Positions 25,238-34,031 of a stretch of 51,933 nt of DNA are shown piece after piece. Position 1 is the stretch's first letter. Each line of letters opens with the position of its first letter. A program made the translations under genes and the position numbers. The stretch covers positions 1 through 51,933 of the forward strand of contig JASMLW010000118.1 in assembly GCA_030748485.1 (NCBI GenBank), read 5' to 3'. Source of the DNA: Pirellulaceae bacterium (lineage in GTDB: Bacteria > Planctomycetota > Planctomycetia > Pirellulales > Pirellulaceae). Below the pieces are notes generated by a model. That model worked only from the letters and a program-made list of their open reading frames with translations, had not been told where the DNA came from and made no database searches.

Positions 25238-26643
25238 GCGGGGTCCTCCTCTGGGTTGTGGGTTGGGGCGCCGTCGGCCTCCGCGACTTCACCGCCGGCA
25301 GCTTCACCACCGGAATCTGCAGTCTGGGCGGCGCCGCGGGCATCGTCGCCGCCGGAATCTTGTTCGGGCTGATTGTCTGCGTAAACGTCGACCTTGATCG
25401 TATCGCCACTGTCGCCGCTTTGGTCTTCGTCAATCTTGATTTCGTCGTCACTATCGGCGTCGTTGTCGTCGCTGGCGGATTCCAATGGCTCCATGCCGAG
25501 CGCTTCGCGAATTCGCGGGCTGCGAACCTCGCCGCCGTGGGCGACGAGCGTGTCCTGTACGATCTCATCGCTGAAGTCCAATTGCAATTCGCCCGGCCGC
25601 TCTTTGTCGACCATGTTCAGCAGCAGTTTTGTAACGTTGTTCGAGAACATTTGGCTGGCGTGAAATGGTACATCCGACGGCAAGTTCGTGGGGCCGAGGA
25701 TGACGACATCGTGTTCGACGACGCGTTGATCGGGTTGGCTGAGCGGGCAATTCCCGCCGCGTTCGGCCGCCAGGTCGACGATCACACTGCCGGCCGGCAT
25801 CCGTTTGACGCCCTCCTCGGTGACCAGCACGGGGGACGGCTTGCCGGGAATTGCGGCGGTCGTAATCACGACATCGCATTCGGCGACGACGTCGGCCAGC
25901 AACTCGCGCTGCCTCTGATAGAACTCCTCGCCAAGCGCCTTGGCGTAGCCGCCCTTGTCTTCGGATTCACCCGTGTCGAGATCCAACTCGACGAATTTGC
26001 CGCCCAGGCTCTCAATCTGCTCGCGAGTGGCCGCTCGGACATCGTAGGCTTGCACGATCCCGCCGAGACGGCGGGCGGTCGCGATCGCTTGTAGTCCGGC
26101 GACTCCGGCTCCTATCACCAGAACGCGGGCCGCAGCCACTGTGCCCGCGGCCGTCATCAGTAACGGGAACATCTTGGGCAACTCGACACTGGCCAACAGA
26201 ACGGCACGATAGCCGGCGACTGTCGCCATCGACGAGAGCACATCCATGCTCTGCGCGCGGGTGATTCGCGGAATGAGTTCCAGTGCGAACAGACTGGCTC
26301 CTGTATCGGCCACGTCGGCGATCGCCTGCGAAGCGCCGAGGGGATCGCACATGCCGATGACGATCTGAGAATCGTAATGTGACAAGTCGGCGCGTCCCTG
26401 CTCGGGATTGGAGCCCACGGCGCGGACGTAAAGTAGAATGTCGTATTTCAGCAGAGTTGAACGATCGGCCACGACCGTTGCACCCTTGTTGCGATAGTCG
26501 TCGTCCAGATAGCCGGCCGCCGCCCCAGCTCCACACTCGACAGCCACCTCCCAACCCGCCTTCACCAGATGAGCGACGTTGGCTGGGACAAGCGCCACGC
26601 GCCGCTCCGAGGGGTACGTCTCTTTGAGAACGGCTATCTTCAT
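25234..26643 (-). CDS. pntA: NAD(P) transhydrogenase alpha-1 subunit
   Basis: A 469-residue NAD(H)-binding domain I protein, with AlaDH/PNT-type N-terminus MKIAVLKETYPSERRVALVP and Rossmann motif GAGVAGLQA. The ATG at 26643 (bases CAT at 26641-26643) has the purine-rich GAGGAAGAG upstream; the frame is open ~50 codons further, but without similarity. After ~residue 385 there is a long acidic tail (many Asp, Glu, Gly) not found in typical alpha-1 subunits. First gene of the pnt operon. Confidence 0.93.
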   Translation of the reverse strand: MKIAVLKETYPSERRVALVPANVAHLVKAGWEVAVECGAGAAAGYLDDDYRNKGATVVADRSTLLKYDILLYVRAVGSNPEQGRADLSHYDSQIVIGMCDPLGASQAIADVADTGASLFALELIPRITRAQSMDVLSSMATVAGYRAVLLASVELPKMFPLLMTAAGTVAAARVLVIGAGVAGLQAIATARRLGGIVQAYDVRAATREQIESLGGKFVELDLDTGESEDKGGYAKALGEEFYQRQRELLADVVAECDVVITTAAIPGKPSPVLVTEEGVKRMPAGSVIVDLAAERGGNCPLSQPDQRVVEHDVVILGPTNLPSDVPFHASQMFSNNVTKLLLNMVDKERPGELQLDFSDEIVQDTLVAHGGEVRSPRIREALGMEPLESASDDNDADSDDEIKIDEDQSGDSGDTIKVDVYADNQPEQDSGGDDARGAAQTADSGGEAAGGEVAEADGAPTHNPEEDPA

Positions 26644-26981
26644 TGTGGCTGGCTCTTCCTCGTCTTTTGTCACCTTCGCGCTGTGGAGCCGCCGGGGCGG
26701 AGCTGTGCGGGAACGCCTTCCCGTCGCGCTCGAAACCCCTCGCCCAAATGGGAATGGGGTCCCGGCTTGGATCTGTGCGAGTGTGACTTGACCCATTGAA
26801 TTTGGATAAACTGGGGGTCCAATGTGAGGATTCTAAGAGCTATCCGCCCTCGCCGACCAGGGGCCATGATCGGGCCACTTCACATCCCCTCCAAACCTCC
26901 GTGGCGAGGAAGCAAGGGGAGTTTGCCGAGGCGCTTTGGCGGAGATGGGGAAATCCGCCTCGGAGGGTCGCGGTTGAGCCC

Positions 26982-27010
26982 TTGATTGGATTGTCGTGAG
27001 GCAATAAACT
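26982..27010 (+). promoter_or_regulatory. Sigma70-type promoter of rplM-rpsI
   Basis: TTGATT (26982-26987) and TAAACT (27005-27010) with a 17-base spacer. The predicted start near 27017 gives a ~73-base leader that contains the hairpin at 27021-27054. Confidence 0.5.
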
Positions 27011-27020
27011 GCCTGTTTGC

Positions 27021-27054
27021 ATTTGCCCCAGGGGAGTGCCCCGGGTGCGCAAAT
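27021..27054 (+). promoter_or_regulatory. Structured leader of rplM, candidate ribosomal-protein regulator
   Basis: ATTTGC (27021-27026) pairs with GCAAAT (27049-27054); inside, CCC (27027-27029) pairs with GGG (27043-27045) and GGGG (27031-27034) with CCCC (27039-27042) around the loop AGTG. One bulged A and an unpaired TGC remain. It begins a few bases after the predicted start and ends 35 bases before the rplM start. L13 leaders that self-regulate are known in some bacteria; this one does not obviously match them, so function is inference. Confidence 0.4.
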
Positions 27055-27089
27055 CGGTTTGCAGCATTGGTGATCGAGGAGGTGGAACC

Positions 27090-27542
27090 TTGGCTGGCAC
27101 AAAGACTTATATGGCCAAGCCGGGCGACGTGGAGCAGAAGTGGCTCATCGTGGACGCTACCGACAAGGTAGTTGGCCGACTGGCGAGCGATATCGCCGTG
27201 GCATTGATGGGCAAACATCGTCCAACCTACACGCCTCACGTCGACACGGGCGACTTCGTCATCGTGACGAACGTCGAAAAGGTCACTTTTTCCGGCAATA
27301 AGTGGGACCGGAAGACTTACAGCTGGTACACCGGCTATCCCGGCCAGAAGACGATCACGGCCCGGGCGCGGCTCGAGCGAACGCCCGAACGAATCCTCCG
27401 CGAAGCTGTCCGCCGCATGCTCCCCAAGAGCAAGCTGGGCGTCCAGATGCTGACCAAGCTGAAGTTATTCGTCGGGCCCGATCACGTTCACCAGGCTCAA
27501 CAACCCGAAGCAGTTGAAATGGGCGTGAAGCAGGACCGCTGA
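27090..27542 (+). CDS. rplM: 50S ribosomal protein L13
   Basis: A 150-residue L13, an early 50S assembly protein. Start chosen at TTG 27090 because GAGGAGG lies about seven bases upstream and the resulting N-terminus contains KTYMAKP, matching KTFTAKP of E. coli L13; the ATG at 27111 would cut into this block. GRLASDIAVALMGKH, YTPHVDTGDF and a C-terminal Gln-Gln-Pro block are conserved. rpsI follows after 56 bases. Confidence 0.93.
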   Translation: MAGTKTYMAKPGDVEQKWLIVDATDKVVGRLASDIAVALMGKHRPTYTPHVDTGDFVIVTNVEKVTFSGNKWDRKTYSWYTGYPGQKTITARARLERTPERILREAVRRMLPKSKLGVQMLTKLKLFVGPDHVHQAQQPEAVEMGVKQDR

Positions 27543-27598
27543 CCTCAAACTCAAAAACGCTCGCGTACACCGCAGACAATCGCATAACGGATCAATCA

Positions 27599-28012
27599 AT
27601 GGTTGCAGGCAAGAAGGACAAGATTACCGGTGACTCTCTCGGCACGGGACGTCGCAAATCATCTGTGGCGCGCGTCCGCGTCCGCGCGGGAAGCGGTAAG
27701 ATTGTCATCAACACCAAGGACCTGGAAACCTACTTCGTGCACGAGAAGGATCGGCGCCAATTGACCGACGTGTTGACGACGACGGGACAGACGGAGAGTG
27801 TCGATATCGTCATTCGCGTAAACGGAGGCGGCACGACGGGACAAGCGGGCGCGTGCCGGATGGGTATCGCGAGAGCGTTGGTCAGTTACAGCGACGACTT
27901 GTTTCCCCCGCTGCGGGACGGCGGCTTCCTGACTCGCGACGCCCGCATGAAGGAACGCAAGAAGTACGGTCTTCACGGCGCTCGACGAGGCACGCAGTTC
28001 TCGAAACGTTAA
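27599..28012 (+). CDS. rpsI: 30S ribosomal protein S9
   Basis: A 137-residue S9, whose C-terminal Lys-Arg tail reaches P-site tRNA. GTGRRKSSVARVRV at the N-terminus, GGGTTGQAGA in the middle and the C-terminal KKYGLHGARRGTQFSKR are diagnostic. The Tyr in KKYG follows the family pattern. Standard rplM-rpsI pair, followed by a clear terminator. Confidence 0.97.
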   Translation: MVAGKKDKITGDSLGTGRRKSSVARVRVRAGSGKIVINTKDLETYFVHEKDRRQLTDVLTTTGQTESVDIVIRVNGGGTTGQAGACRMGIARALVSYSDDLFPPLRDGGFLTRDARMKERKKYGLHGARRGTQFSKR

Positions 28013-28054
28013 CGTCCACAGCCGCGTCGACGAGTGGATCAGTCACCGCATACC

Positions 28055-28086
28055 AAACGGCAGGCCCCGTGCCTGCCGTTTTTTTT
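28055..28086 (+). terminator. Intrinsic terminator of rplM-rpsI
   Basis: AAACGGCAGGC (28055-28065) and GCCTGCCGTTT (28071-28081) form a perfect 11-bp stem with loop CCCGT, followed by T's up to 28086. It lies 42 bases after the rpsI stop. The best terminator in the window. Confidence 0.9.
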
Positions 28087-28152
28087 CGCCGCGTTAAGCG
28101 GTGATTCTGGTGACGCTGCGATCCCGGCAACCGCGGCGACGAACGAGCCGTC

Positions 28153-28896
28153 TCAGAGCAAGCTCCGATCGGCCTCATCGATCTTCTCGCCTAAAAACTG
28201 CACGGCTCGTTCCGCCATGCAGTTGTAGTAGTCGAATCCGTGGCCGCCGCCGGACGTCTCCAAGTCGCATTCGTGCGGCACGCCGAGCGAGTAGAGTTTC
28301 ATGTGCAGCCGATCCGAACTGTCCCACCAGCGCTCGTCCGCCGGGTCGCAGCAGAAGAACTGGTGCTGGGGCCAGTTGAGCGGGTGGATGTGCAACAGGG
28401 CTGTATCTTGCCGAGCCGCTTCGTGATCGGAGTACATGTCGGCGAGCGTTTCATCTCCATCGACGATGCGCTGTTGGTAGTCGATGGCGGGGGAAACCGC
28501 GGCGACGACCGGGAACAGCTGCGGGTGCTTGTAGGCAAAACGCAACGCTCCCTGACCGCCCATACTCGTTCCCAGCAGGCCGATCCGCTTCGGCGCGACT
28601 CCCCAACGCTCCTCAATGTAAGGCAGCACTCGCTGCAATACGTGTTGCTCCGCCGTGATACTCTCGTCGAACTCGCGGCAAACGCGATCAGTCCACCAGC
28701 TGCGTTGCGTCATCGGCGCGACGACGCGCAGTCGATGGCGGATGAACTGGTCGGTGAACGTCTGATTGTCGACGAGCCGATTGAGATGGACGCCGTGCAG
28801 GTAGATCACCGTGTGTCCGCGCGGATGGGGCTCGTCGGGCTCGAAAATGTCGCACGGGTGACCGCCGACAACTGTATCCGTCCACCTTGGCAACAT
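28153..28896 (-). CDS. Putative alpha/beta-hydrolase esterase
   Basis: A 247-residue cytosolic protein of the esterase type. GTSMGG (the GxSxGG nucleophile elbow; about residues 109-114) gives the catalytic Ser, an HG motif (YLHGVH) forms the oxyanion region near 32-37, and GGHGFDYYN near ~220 supplies the His. Acid partner probably Asp in the DEP/DADE region. Related to the esterase-D/feruloyl-esterase-like group; substrate unknown. Convergent with rpsI across the terminator, divergent from hpt. Confidence 0.8.
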   Translation of the reverse strand: MLPRWTDTVVGGHPCDIFEPDEPHPRGHTVIYLHGVHLNRLVDNQTFTDQFIRHRLRVVAPMTQRSWWTDRVCREFDESITAEQHVLQRVLPYIEERWGVAPKRIGLLGTSMGGQGALRFAYKHPQLFPVVAAVSPAIDYQQRIVDGDETLADMYSDHEAARQDTALLHIHPLNWPQHQFFCCDPADERWWDSSDRLHMKLYSLGVPHECDLETSGGGHGFDYYNCMAERAVQFLGEKIDEADRSLL

Positions 28897-29038
28897 CGAC
28901 GCCTCTGCTTCGACCTTCGACTGTTTTTCCGAGATCGGAGGATAACGCGCGGGAACGAATTCACCTACCGGGTAGCCGTGGCTTCATTCCATCAGTCGAG
29001 ACGCCTAGAATGCTCTCCATCAGAACAACGAGTGAACG

Positions 29039-29581
29039 GTGGAGCGTCCCTTGAAAATCTTGCTGAGTGAACATCAACTCCAGGAAGGCGTCACCGCCGT
29101 CGCCCGACAAGTCGCTGAGGTCTACGGGGATCGTCCGTTGACCATTATCGGCGTGATGACTGGCAGCGTCGTCATGTTGGCGGATCTGATACGGCAGATG
29201 GAGATGCCGTTGCGAGTTGGCGTGGTGCAGGCGAGCAGTTACCACGGCGGCGTGCAGCGCGGCGAGTTGACGATCAATGCGGATTTGATGCCCGATATCA
29301 CGGGTCGCGAAGTTTTGTTGGTCGACGACATCTTCGACACCGGGCACACACTCGTCGAAGTGACGCGATTGATGCGTGAATTGCGTCCCACCAGCATTCG
29401 CACTCTGGTGCTGCTGCGCAAAGCGGGGCGGCAAGAAGTCGACTTGGAGCCGGACTTTGTCGTTTTTGAGATCCCCGACGAGTTCGTAGTCGGATACGGC
29501 CTGGACTACGAGGACGAGTATCGCAATTTGCCGCACGTCGCCTTCCTTGAGCCGCACGAGATCAAGAGCGACGGATCATGA
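29039..29581 (+). CDS. hpt: Hypoxanthine phosphoribosyltransferase
   Basis: A 180-residue type I phosphoribosyltransferase for purine salvage (hypoxanthine/guanine + PRPP). The PRPP motif LLVDDIFDTGHTL is at residues 93-105 and the C-terminal VGYGLDYEDEYRNLPHV segment is typical of HPRT. The start given is GTG; a TTG at 29051 (MKILLSE) has GGAG six bases upstream and may be the real start. The glycosyltransferase downstream begins in its stop (ATGA). Confidence 0.92.
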   Translation: MERPLKILLSEHQLQEGVTAVARQVAEVYGDRPLTIIGVMTGSVVMLADLIRQMEMPLRVGVVQASSYHGGVQRGELTINADLMPDITGREVLLVDDIFDTGHTLVEVTRLMRELRPTSIRTLVLLRKAGRQEVDLEPDFVVFEIPDEFVVGYGLDYEDEYRNLPHVAFLEPHEIKSDGS

Positions 29582-30741
29582 GCGGCTTGCGGATCGCGAT
29601 GGTGACGCGACGCTATTGGCCTTTGGTCGGCGGCGCGGAAATGGTCATGTCGAACCTCACATCCGAGTTCCTGGCTCTCGGCCACCGCCCTCAAGTCGTC
29701 ACCGCTCAGTGGGAGTCCGACTGGCCCACCGAAGTCGTCCATCGCGAGGCTCCGGTCGTGCGGCTGCCCAATCCCAAGCAGAGGGGCTGGGGAACGTTGC
29801 GTTACATGACGGCGCTGGCTCGGTACTTTCGCCAGCGACGCGATCAATTCGACTGCGTGCTCGTGTCGATGCTCAAACACGACGCGTACGTCGTGCTCGG
29901 CGCGCTGGAAGAGCATTTGCCGGTCGTGTTGCGAGCCGAGGGGGCGGGCGAAACGGGAGACTGTCATTGGCACGAAGTCGGACGCTTCGGCCGCCGGATC
30001 CGCAAACGTTGCCAAGCCGCCCATGCGTTCATCGCGCCGAGCGAGGCGATTCGAGCGGAGATGGCGGCCGCCGGCTTTGACGACGAGCGATTGCATTTTG
30101 TCGCGAACGGCGTGGCGCTCGGCGGACCCCGCGACGAACCGGTCCGACTCGCGGCTCGCGCCGCCTTGGGCGAAGCGAATCACGACCTGGTCGTCTTCGA
30201 GGACAGCCCCGTCATCGTCTACACCGGACGGCTGCACGCCAACAAGGGGCTCTTCGAACTCATCAAGGCTTTTCGTCCGATCGCCGAGCAATTTCCCAAC
30301 GCCCGGCTGTGGCTCATCGGCGAAGGCCCTGAACGCGAACAACTCTTCGATTCCGTCGTCGACATGGGGCTTCACCACCAGGTGTTCTTGCCGGGAGTCT
30401 TCGACGACATCGGCGAGTTGTTGCTGGCGGCCGACATGTTCGTTTTGCCGTCCTATCAGGAAGGCATGTCCATCTCGCTCCTCGAGGCGATGGGAGCTCG
30501 CCTTCCTGTGGTGGCGAGCGACATTCCCGGGAACCGCACGCTGGTCGAGAATGACCGGCACGGATTGCTCGTTCCCGTCAAGAATGTGGCCGCCCTCTCG
30601 GCTGCGATGATGGCCTTGCTGCAGGACCCTCCACGCGCCGACCGACTCGCCGCGGCCGCCCAACAGCGCGTGCGCGATGAATTCTCTTTGCTCGCGATGG
30701 CCGAGCGTCATTTAGAATTGATGACAGACACCCCTCGCTAA
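29578..30741 (+). CDS. Glycosyltransferase, GT4 type (first of two)
   Basis: A 387-residue GT-B fold protein. N-terminal domain begins RRYWPLVGGAEMVMSNL, typical of GT4; the C-terminal domain has GRLHANKGLFELIKAF, LIGEGPERE and the E-x7-E motif in YQEGMSISLLEAMG near ~300. Donor probably an NDP-sugar, acceptor unknown. It overlaps hpt by four bases, an unusual salvage-gene/glycosyltransferase coupling, and is followed after 42 bases by a second GT4. Confidence 0.9.
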   Translation: MSGLRIAMVTRRYWPLVGGAEMVMSNLTSEFLALGHRPQVVTAQWESDWPTEVVHREAPVVRLPNPKQRGWGTLRYMTALARYFRQRRDQFDCVLVSMLKHDAYVVLGALEEHLPVVLRAEGAGETGDCHWHEVGRFGRRIRKRCQAAHAFIAPSEAIRAEMAAAGFDDERLHFVANGVALGGPRDEPVRLAARAALGEANHDLVVFEDSPVIVYTGRLHANKGLFELIKAFRPIAEQFPNARLWLIGEGPEREQLFDSVVDMGLHHQVFLPGVFDDIGELLLAADMFVLPSYQEGMSISLLEAMGARLPVVASDIPGNRTLVENDRHGLLVPVKNVAALSAAMMALLQDPPRADRLAAAAQQRVRDEFSLLAMAERHLELMTDTPR

Positions 30742-30783
30742 ACCTGGCGACGATCGGCTTCAAAAGCGACGTAGTTTCCCGAA

Positions 30784-31878
30784 GTGACCATCCGACTCTT
30801 ACAAATCATTCCGACGCTTGATCGCGGCGGGGCCGAAAAACAACTGGCGCTGCTTTGTTGCGGTTTGCCCCGTGAAGAGTTCGACGTGCGGGTCGCCGTG
30901 CTCACCCGCGGTGGGCCGCTGGCGAGCGAGTTGCGCGAGGCCGGGATTCCCATCCATGAGATCGGTAAACGCCGCAAGATCGACTTCGCCGCCTACTGGC
31001 GACTTAAGCGGCTGATTCGCGAACTCCGGCCCGACGCCGTTCACACCTGGATCTTCGCCGCCAATAGCTATGGACGCCGAGCCGCCTTCGCTTGCGGAAC
31101 GCCCGTGGTGATCGCTGGGGAACGCAGCGTCGACCCTTGGAAACGCTGGCGCGAACTGGCGATCGATCGATGGCTCGCCAAACGAACGACGCAACTTGTC
31201 ACCAACAGTTCGGGCGTGGTTGAGTTTTACGCAAAGCGCGGCATCGACGCGGAATCGTTCACGGTGATACCCAACGGTGTCGCCGCGCCCACGCCACCGC
31301 GATCTCGAGCCGAGCTGCTGAGCGAGTTGAATCTGCCGGGCGAGGCGGTCTTGATTGGGGCCGTCGGCCGCCTCTGGCCGCAAAAACGCTATCCCCACTT
31401 GCTCGATTCATTCGGCCAATTGAAAGCGACGCATCCTCAGACGCACTTCCTGATTTTCGGCGACGGCCCCGACCGGGAGTCGATTGTGGCGGCTCGCGAC
31501 CGGCTGAACCTGTCTGAGTGCGTCCACCTGCTCGGCCATCGCGACGACGCGGCGCAATGCACCGCGGCGCTCAACTGCTTCTGGATCGGCAGTGGGTATG
31601 AGGGCCAACCCAATTCTGTCATGGAAGCGATGTCGCTCGGAGTGCCGGTCGTCGCTTCCGATATCGCCGGAAATCGAGATTTGGTGGTCGACGGCGAGAC
31701 GGGGTTTCTGGTCGGCTTGGACGATGCGGCCGGTCGCGCGGAACGGACGCTCCAAATCCTCTCGTCCGGCGATCTTGCCGCGGCGCTCGGAACGGCGGCG
31801 AGAACTCGAATGAACAACCAGTTCACGGTGGAGCGTATGGTAGAGCAATACGCGGAGCTGTATCAGAGACTCGTTTAG
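30784..31878 (+). CDS. Glycosyltransferase, GT4 type (second of two)
   Basis: A 364-residue GT-B protein starting at GTG, MTIRLLQIIPTLDRGGAEKQL, a hallmark of GT4 enzymes used in polysaccharide or LPS synthesis. C-terminal motifs include GRLWPQKRYPHLLDSF, FGDGPDRE and the E-x7-E region YEGQPNSVMEAMSLGVPVVAS (split). Role in exopolysaccharide or O-antigen assembly is inferred from the next gene and the neighbouring GT4, not from a known acceptor. Confidence 0.9.
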   Translation: MTIRLLQIIPTLDRGGAEKQLALLCCGLPREEFDVRVAVLTRGGPLASELREAGIPIHEIGKRRKIDFAAYWRLKRLIRELRPDAVHTWIFAANSYGRRAAFACGTPVVIAGERSVDPWKRWRELAIDRWLAKRTTQLVTNSSGVVEFYAKRGIDAESFTVIPNGVAAPTPPRSRAELLSELNLPGEAVLIGAVGRLWPQKRYPHLLDSFGQLKATHPQTHFLIFGDGPDRESIVAARDRLNLSECVHLLGHRDDAAQCTAALNCFWIGSGYEGQPNSVMEAMSLGVPVVASDIAGNRDLVVDGETGFLVGLDDAAGRAERTLQILSSGDLAAALGTAARTRMNNQFTVERMVEQYAELYQRLV

Positions 31879-32014
31879 TCGGTCGCGCGACGGCGGGAAT
31901 CCGTCGGCGGGTTGGCCTCCTTCCGGCAATCGCACTGATTCGCTTCTCGCTATGGTATGCTGAACGGGTCGCCCGGCCGAGCAGACACCTTGATTCACTT
32001 CAGTTGAGAAGCAT

Positions 32015-33958
32015 ATGTGCGGCATCACGGGAGGAATATGGACGGATCCTGGCGTCGCCATCGATGCAAGCTCGCTGGCGACGATGACCGATGCACTTCG
32101 GCACCGCGGCCCCGACGACCACGGTCGATTGGTCAGTGAGTTTTTTCATCAACCACCCTACGCGGCCGTTCCCGGTGTCGCGCTGGGATTTCGTCGCCTC
32201 TCGATCATTGATCTCGAAGGCGGCAAGCAGCCGATCGCCAATGAAGACAACACGATCTGGGTTGTTTTCAACGGCGAGATCTACAACTACAAGACGTTGC
32301 GCCGCCGGCTCGAAGGCGGTGGGCATCGTTTTCAGACGGACTGCGACAGCGAGACGATCGTTCACCTGTACGAAGATGAGGGCGAAGACTGCTTCCGCCA
32401 TCTGAACGGAATGTTTGCGATCGCCATCTGGGACTCGCGGCGGCGGCGGTTGGTGCTCGGCCGAGATCGCTTGGGCCAAAAGCCGCTCGTCTATCGGCGC
32501 GAAGCGAAACGGTTGCTTTTCGCCAGCGAGTTGAAGAGTCTGCTGCTAGCGCCGAACGTGCCGCGTGAAGTCGACCCCAACGCGGTCGACGAATACCTCA
32601 CCTACCAATACGTCCCGCACCCCAACACGATCTTCCGCGGAATTCACAAACTGCCGCCCGGCAGCCGCGCGGTGTTCGAGGGCGACAAGCTGACGATCGA
32701 CGAGTACTGGCAACCCGATCTGACAATCGAGCGACAGATCCCCAGTTCCGACGCCGCCCGCGAATTGCGCAGCCTGTTGGAATCGTCGGTTCAATTGCGG
32801 ATGCAGAGCGATGTGCCGCTCGGCGCCTTCTTGTCCGGCGGCGTCGATTCGTCGTTGATTGCCGCACTCATGCAGAAGCACTCCCCGGAGCGGATCAAAA
32901 CCTTCTGCATCGGCTTCCCGGTGGCGGAGTACGACGAGTCCGCGCACGCGGAGCGAGTGGCCAATCACATCGGCTCGGAACATCGCCGTTTCGAGGTGAA
33001 ACCGGATGCGGTCGACGTCCTTCCCAAGCTGATCTGGCATTTCGACGAGCCCTTTGCCGACAGTTCGGCGATTCCAACGTGGTATGTGTCGCAGTGGACG
33101 CGCGAGCACGTGACGGTGGCGTTGTCGGGGGACGGCGGCGACGAGTTGTTCGCCGGCTACCCGCGGTACAAGGCGGTCCGCTTGGCTCAGTTGTTCGACC
33201 GCGCTCCGCCACTGCGAATGCTGGCTGCCTCGCCGCTGTGGCGATTCGCTCCGGCCAGCTCGCGGCAGAAGTCGCGGATTCGGCAATTCAAACGATTCAG
33301 CGAAGCGCTGAGAATGTCGCCCCAACGCCGCTATTTGGATTGGATCAGCATTTTCAATGAAAGTCGGCGAGCCGACTTGTACGACGAACAGTTCTTGGCG
33401 CAACTGGCCGATTCGGATCCTCTCGAGTTCCTCGACGCCCGCTACCGGCAGGTGAATTCACGCGACGTCATCTCCGCCGTGTCGCTGACCGACCTCCGCA
33501 CGTACCTGCCGTGCGATCTGATGACCAAAGTGGATATCGCATCCATGGCGCACAGCCTGGAGGTGCGGCAACCGTTTTTGGACTACCGGGTGGTCGAATT
33601 CGCCGCTTCGCTTCCGGCCAAACTGAAATACCGTTTTGGCCGGGGCAAGCGCATCTTGCAAACGGCCTTCCGGGGACTAATTCCCGACGAGATCTGGAAG
33701 CGCAAGAAGATGGGATTCGGAGTTCCCCTGGACCATTGGTTCCGTGGTGAGCTGAAACCGCTCGCTCACGACGTGTTGATGGATCAGACGGCGCGCGACC
33801 GCGGTTTCTTTCAGAACGACTCCGTTGCTCGGTTGATTGCCGAACACATCGAGGGACGGTTTGATCACAGTCACCGGCTGTGGGCGTTGCTGGTGCTTGA
33901 GTTGTGGCTGCGCGAATGGGCGACAACACCTATTCAGTCCGCTGCGGGAAGCGGATAG
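32015..33958 (+). CDS. asnB: Asparagine synthase (glutamine-hydrolysing)
   Basis: A 647-residue two-domain amidotransferase. Cys2 (MCGITGG) is the glutaminase nucleophile; RGPDDHG near 31-37 and FNGEIYNY (85-92) belong to the Ntn glutaminase. The synthetase domain has SGGVDSS at 274-280 (ATP pyrophosphatase loop), then FDEPFADSSAIP and LSGDGGDELFAGY. In planctomycetes such genes often sit in surface-polysaccharide loci, and here it follows two glycosyltransferases by 136 bases; whether it makes free asparagine or amidates sugars is unresolved. Confidence 0.93.
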   Translation: MCGITGGIWTDPGVAIDASSLATMTDALRHRGPDDHGRLVSEFFHQPPYAAVPGVALGFRRLSIIDLEGGKQPIANEDNTIWVVFNGEIYNYKTLRRRLEGGGHRFQTDCDSETIVHLYEDEGEDCFRHLNGMFAIAIWDSRRRRLVLGRDRLGQKPLVYRREAKRLLFASELKSLLLAPNVPREVDPNAVDEYLTYQYVPHPNTIFRGIHKLPPGSRAVFEGDKLTIDEYWQPDLTIERQIPSSDAARELRSLLESSVQLRMQSDVPLGAFLSGGVDSSLIAALMQKHSPERIKTFCIGFPVAEYDESAHAERVANHIGSEHRRFEVKPDAVDVLPKLIWHFDEPFADSSAIPTWYVSQWTREHVTVALSGDGGDELFAGYPRYKAVRLAQLFDRAPPLRMLAASPLWRFAPASSRQKSRIRQFKRFSEALRMSPQRRYLDWISIFNESRRADLYDEQFLAQLADSDPLEFLDARYRQVNSRDVISAVSLTDLRTYLPCDLMTKVDIASMAHSLEVRQPFLDYRVVEFAASLPAKLKYRFGRGKRILQTAFRGLIPDEIWKRKKMGFGVPLDHWFRGELKPLAHDVLMDQTARDRGFFQNDSVARLIAEHIEGRFDHSHRLWALLVLELWLREWATTPIQSAAGSG

Positions 33959-34031
33959 AATGTCCACCGTTCAAGGGAGTGGACGATCGCCTCCTCCGCT
34001 CGACCTTGAGATATCCGAACGGAGTTGAGTT

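Larger units (their letters stand above)
26644..27089. other. 446-base divergent intergenic region, pntA / rplM
   Basis: No gene is supported. The rplM-proximal part contains a promoter (26982-27010) and a leader hairpin (27021-27054), both listed separately. The pntA-proximal half has short T-rich and G-rich blocks, and a possible minus-strand promoter was too weak to report. No tRNA or ncRNA signature was seen. Confidence 0.6.

Noticed and set aside
24699-25397. Plus-strand open frame coding Ser-Ala-Pro repeats under pntAB
   Set aside because: The repeat is a by-product of the 12-bp minisatellite; the minus strand carries the conserved transhydrogenase helices.
26780-26850. Possible minus-strand promoter of pntA (TTGGAC...TTCAAT)
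   Set aside because: The -10 element matches only 4 of 6 bases and the spacing is ambiguous, so I do not report it.
28980-29010. Possible promoter of hpt (TTCATT...TAGAAT)
   Set aside because: The -35 element is poor (3 of 6); spacing alone is not enough.
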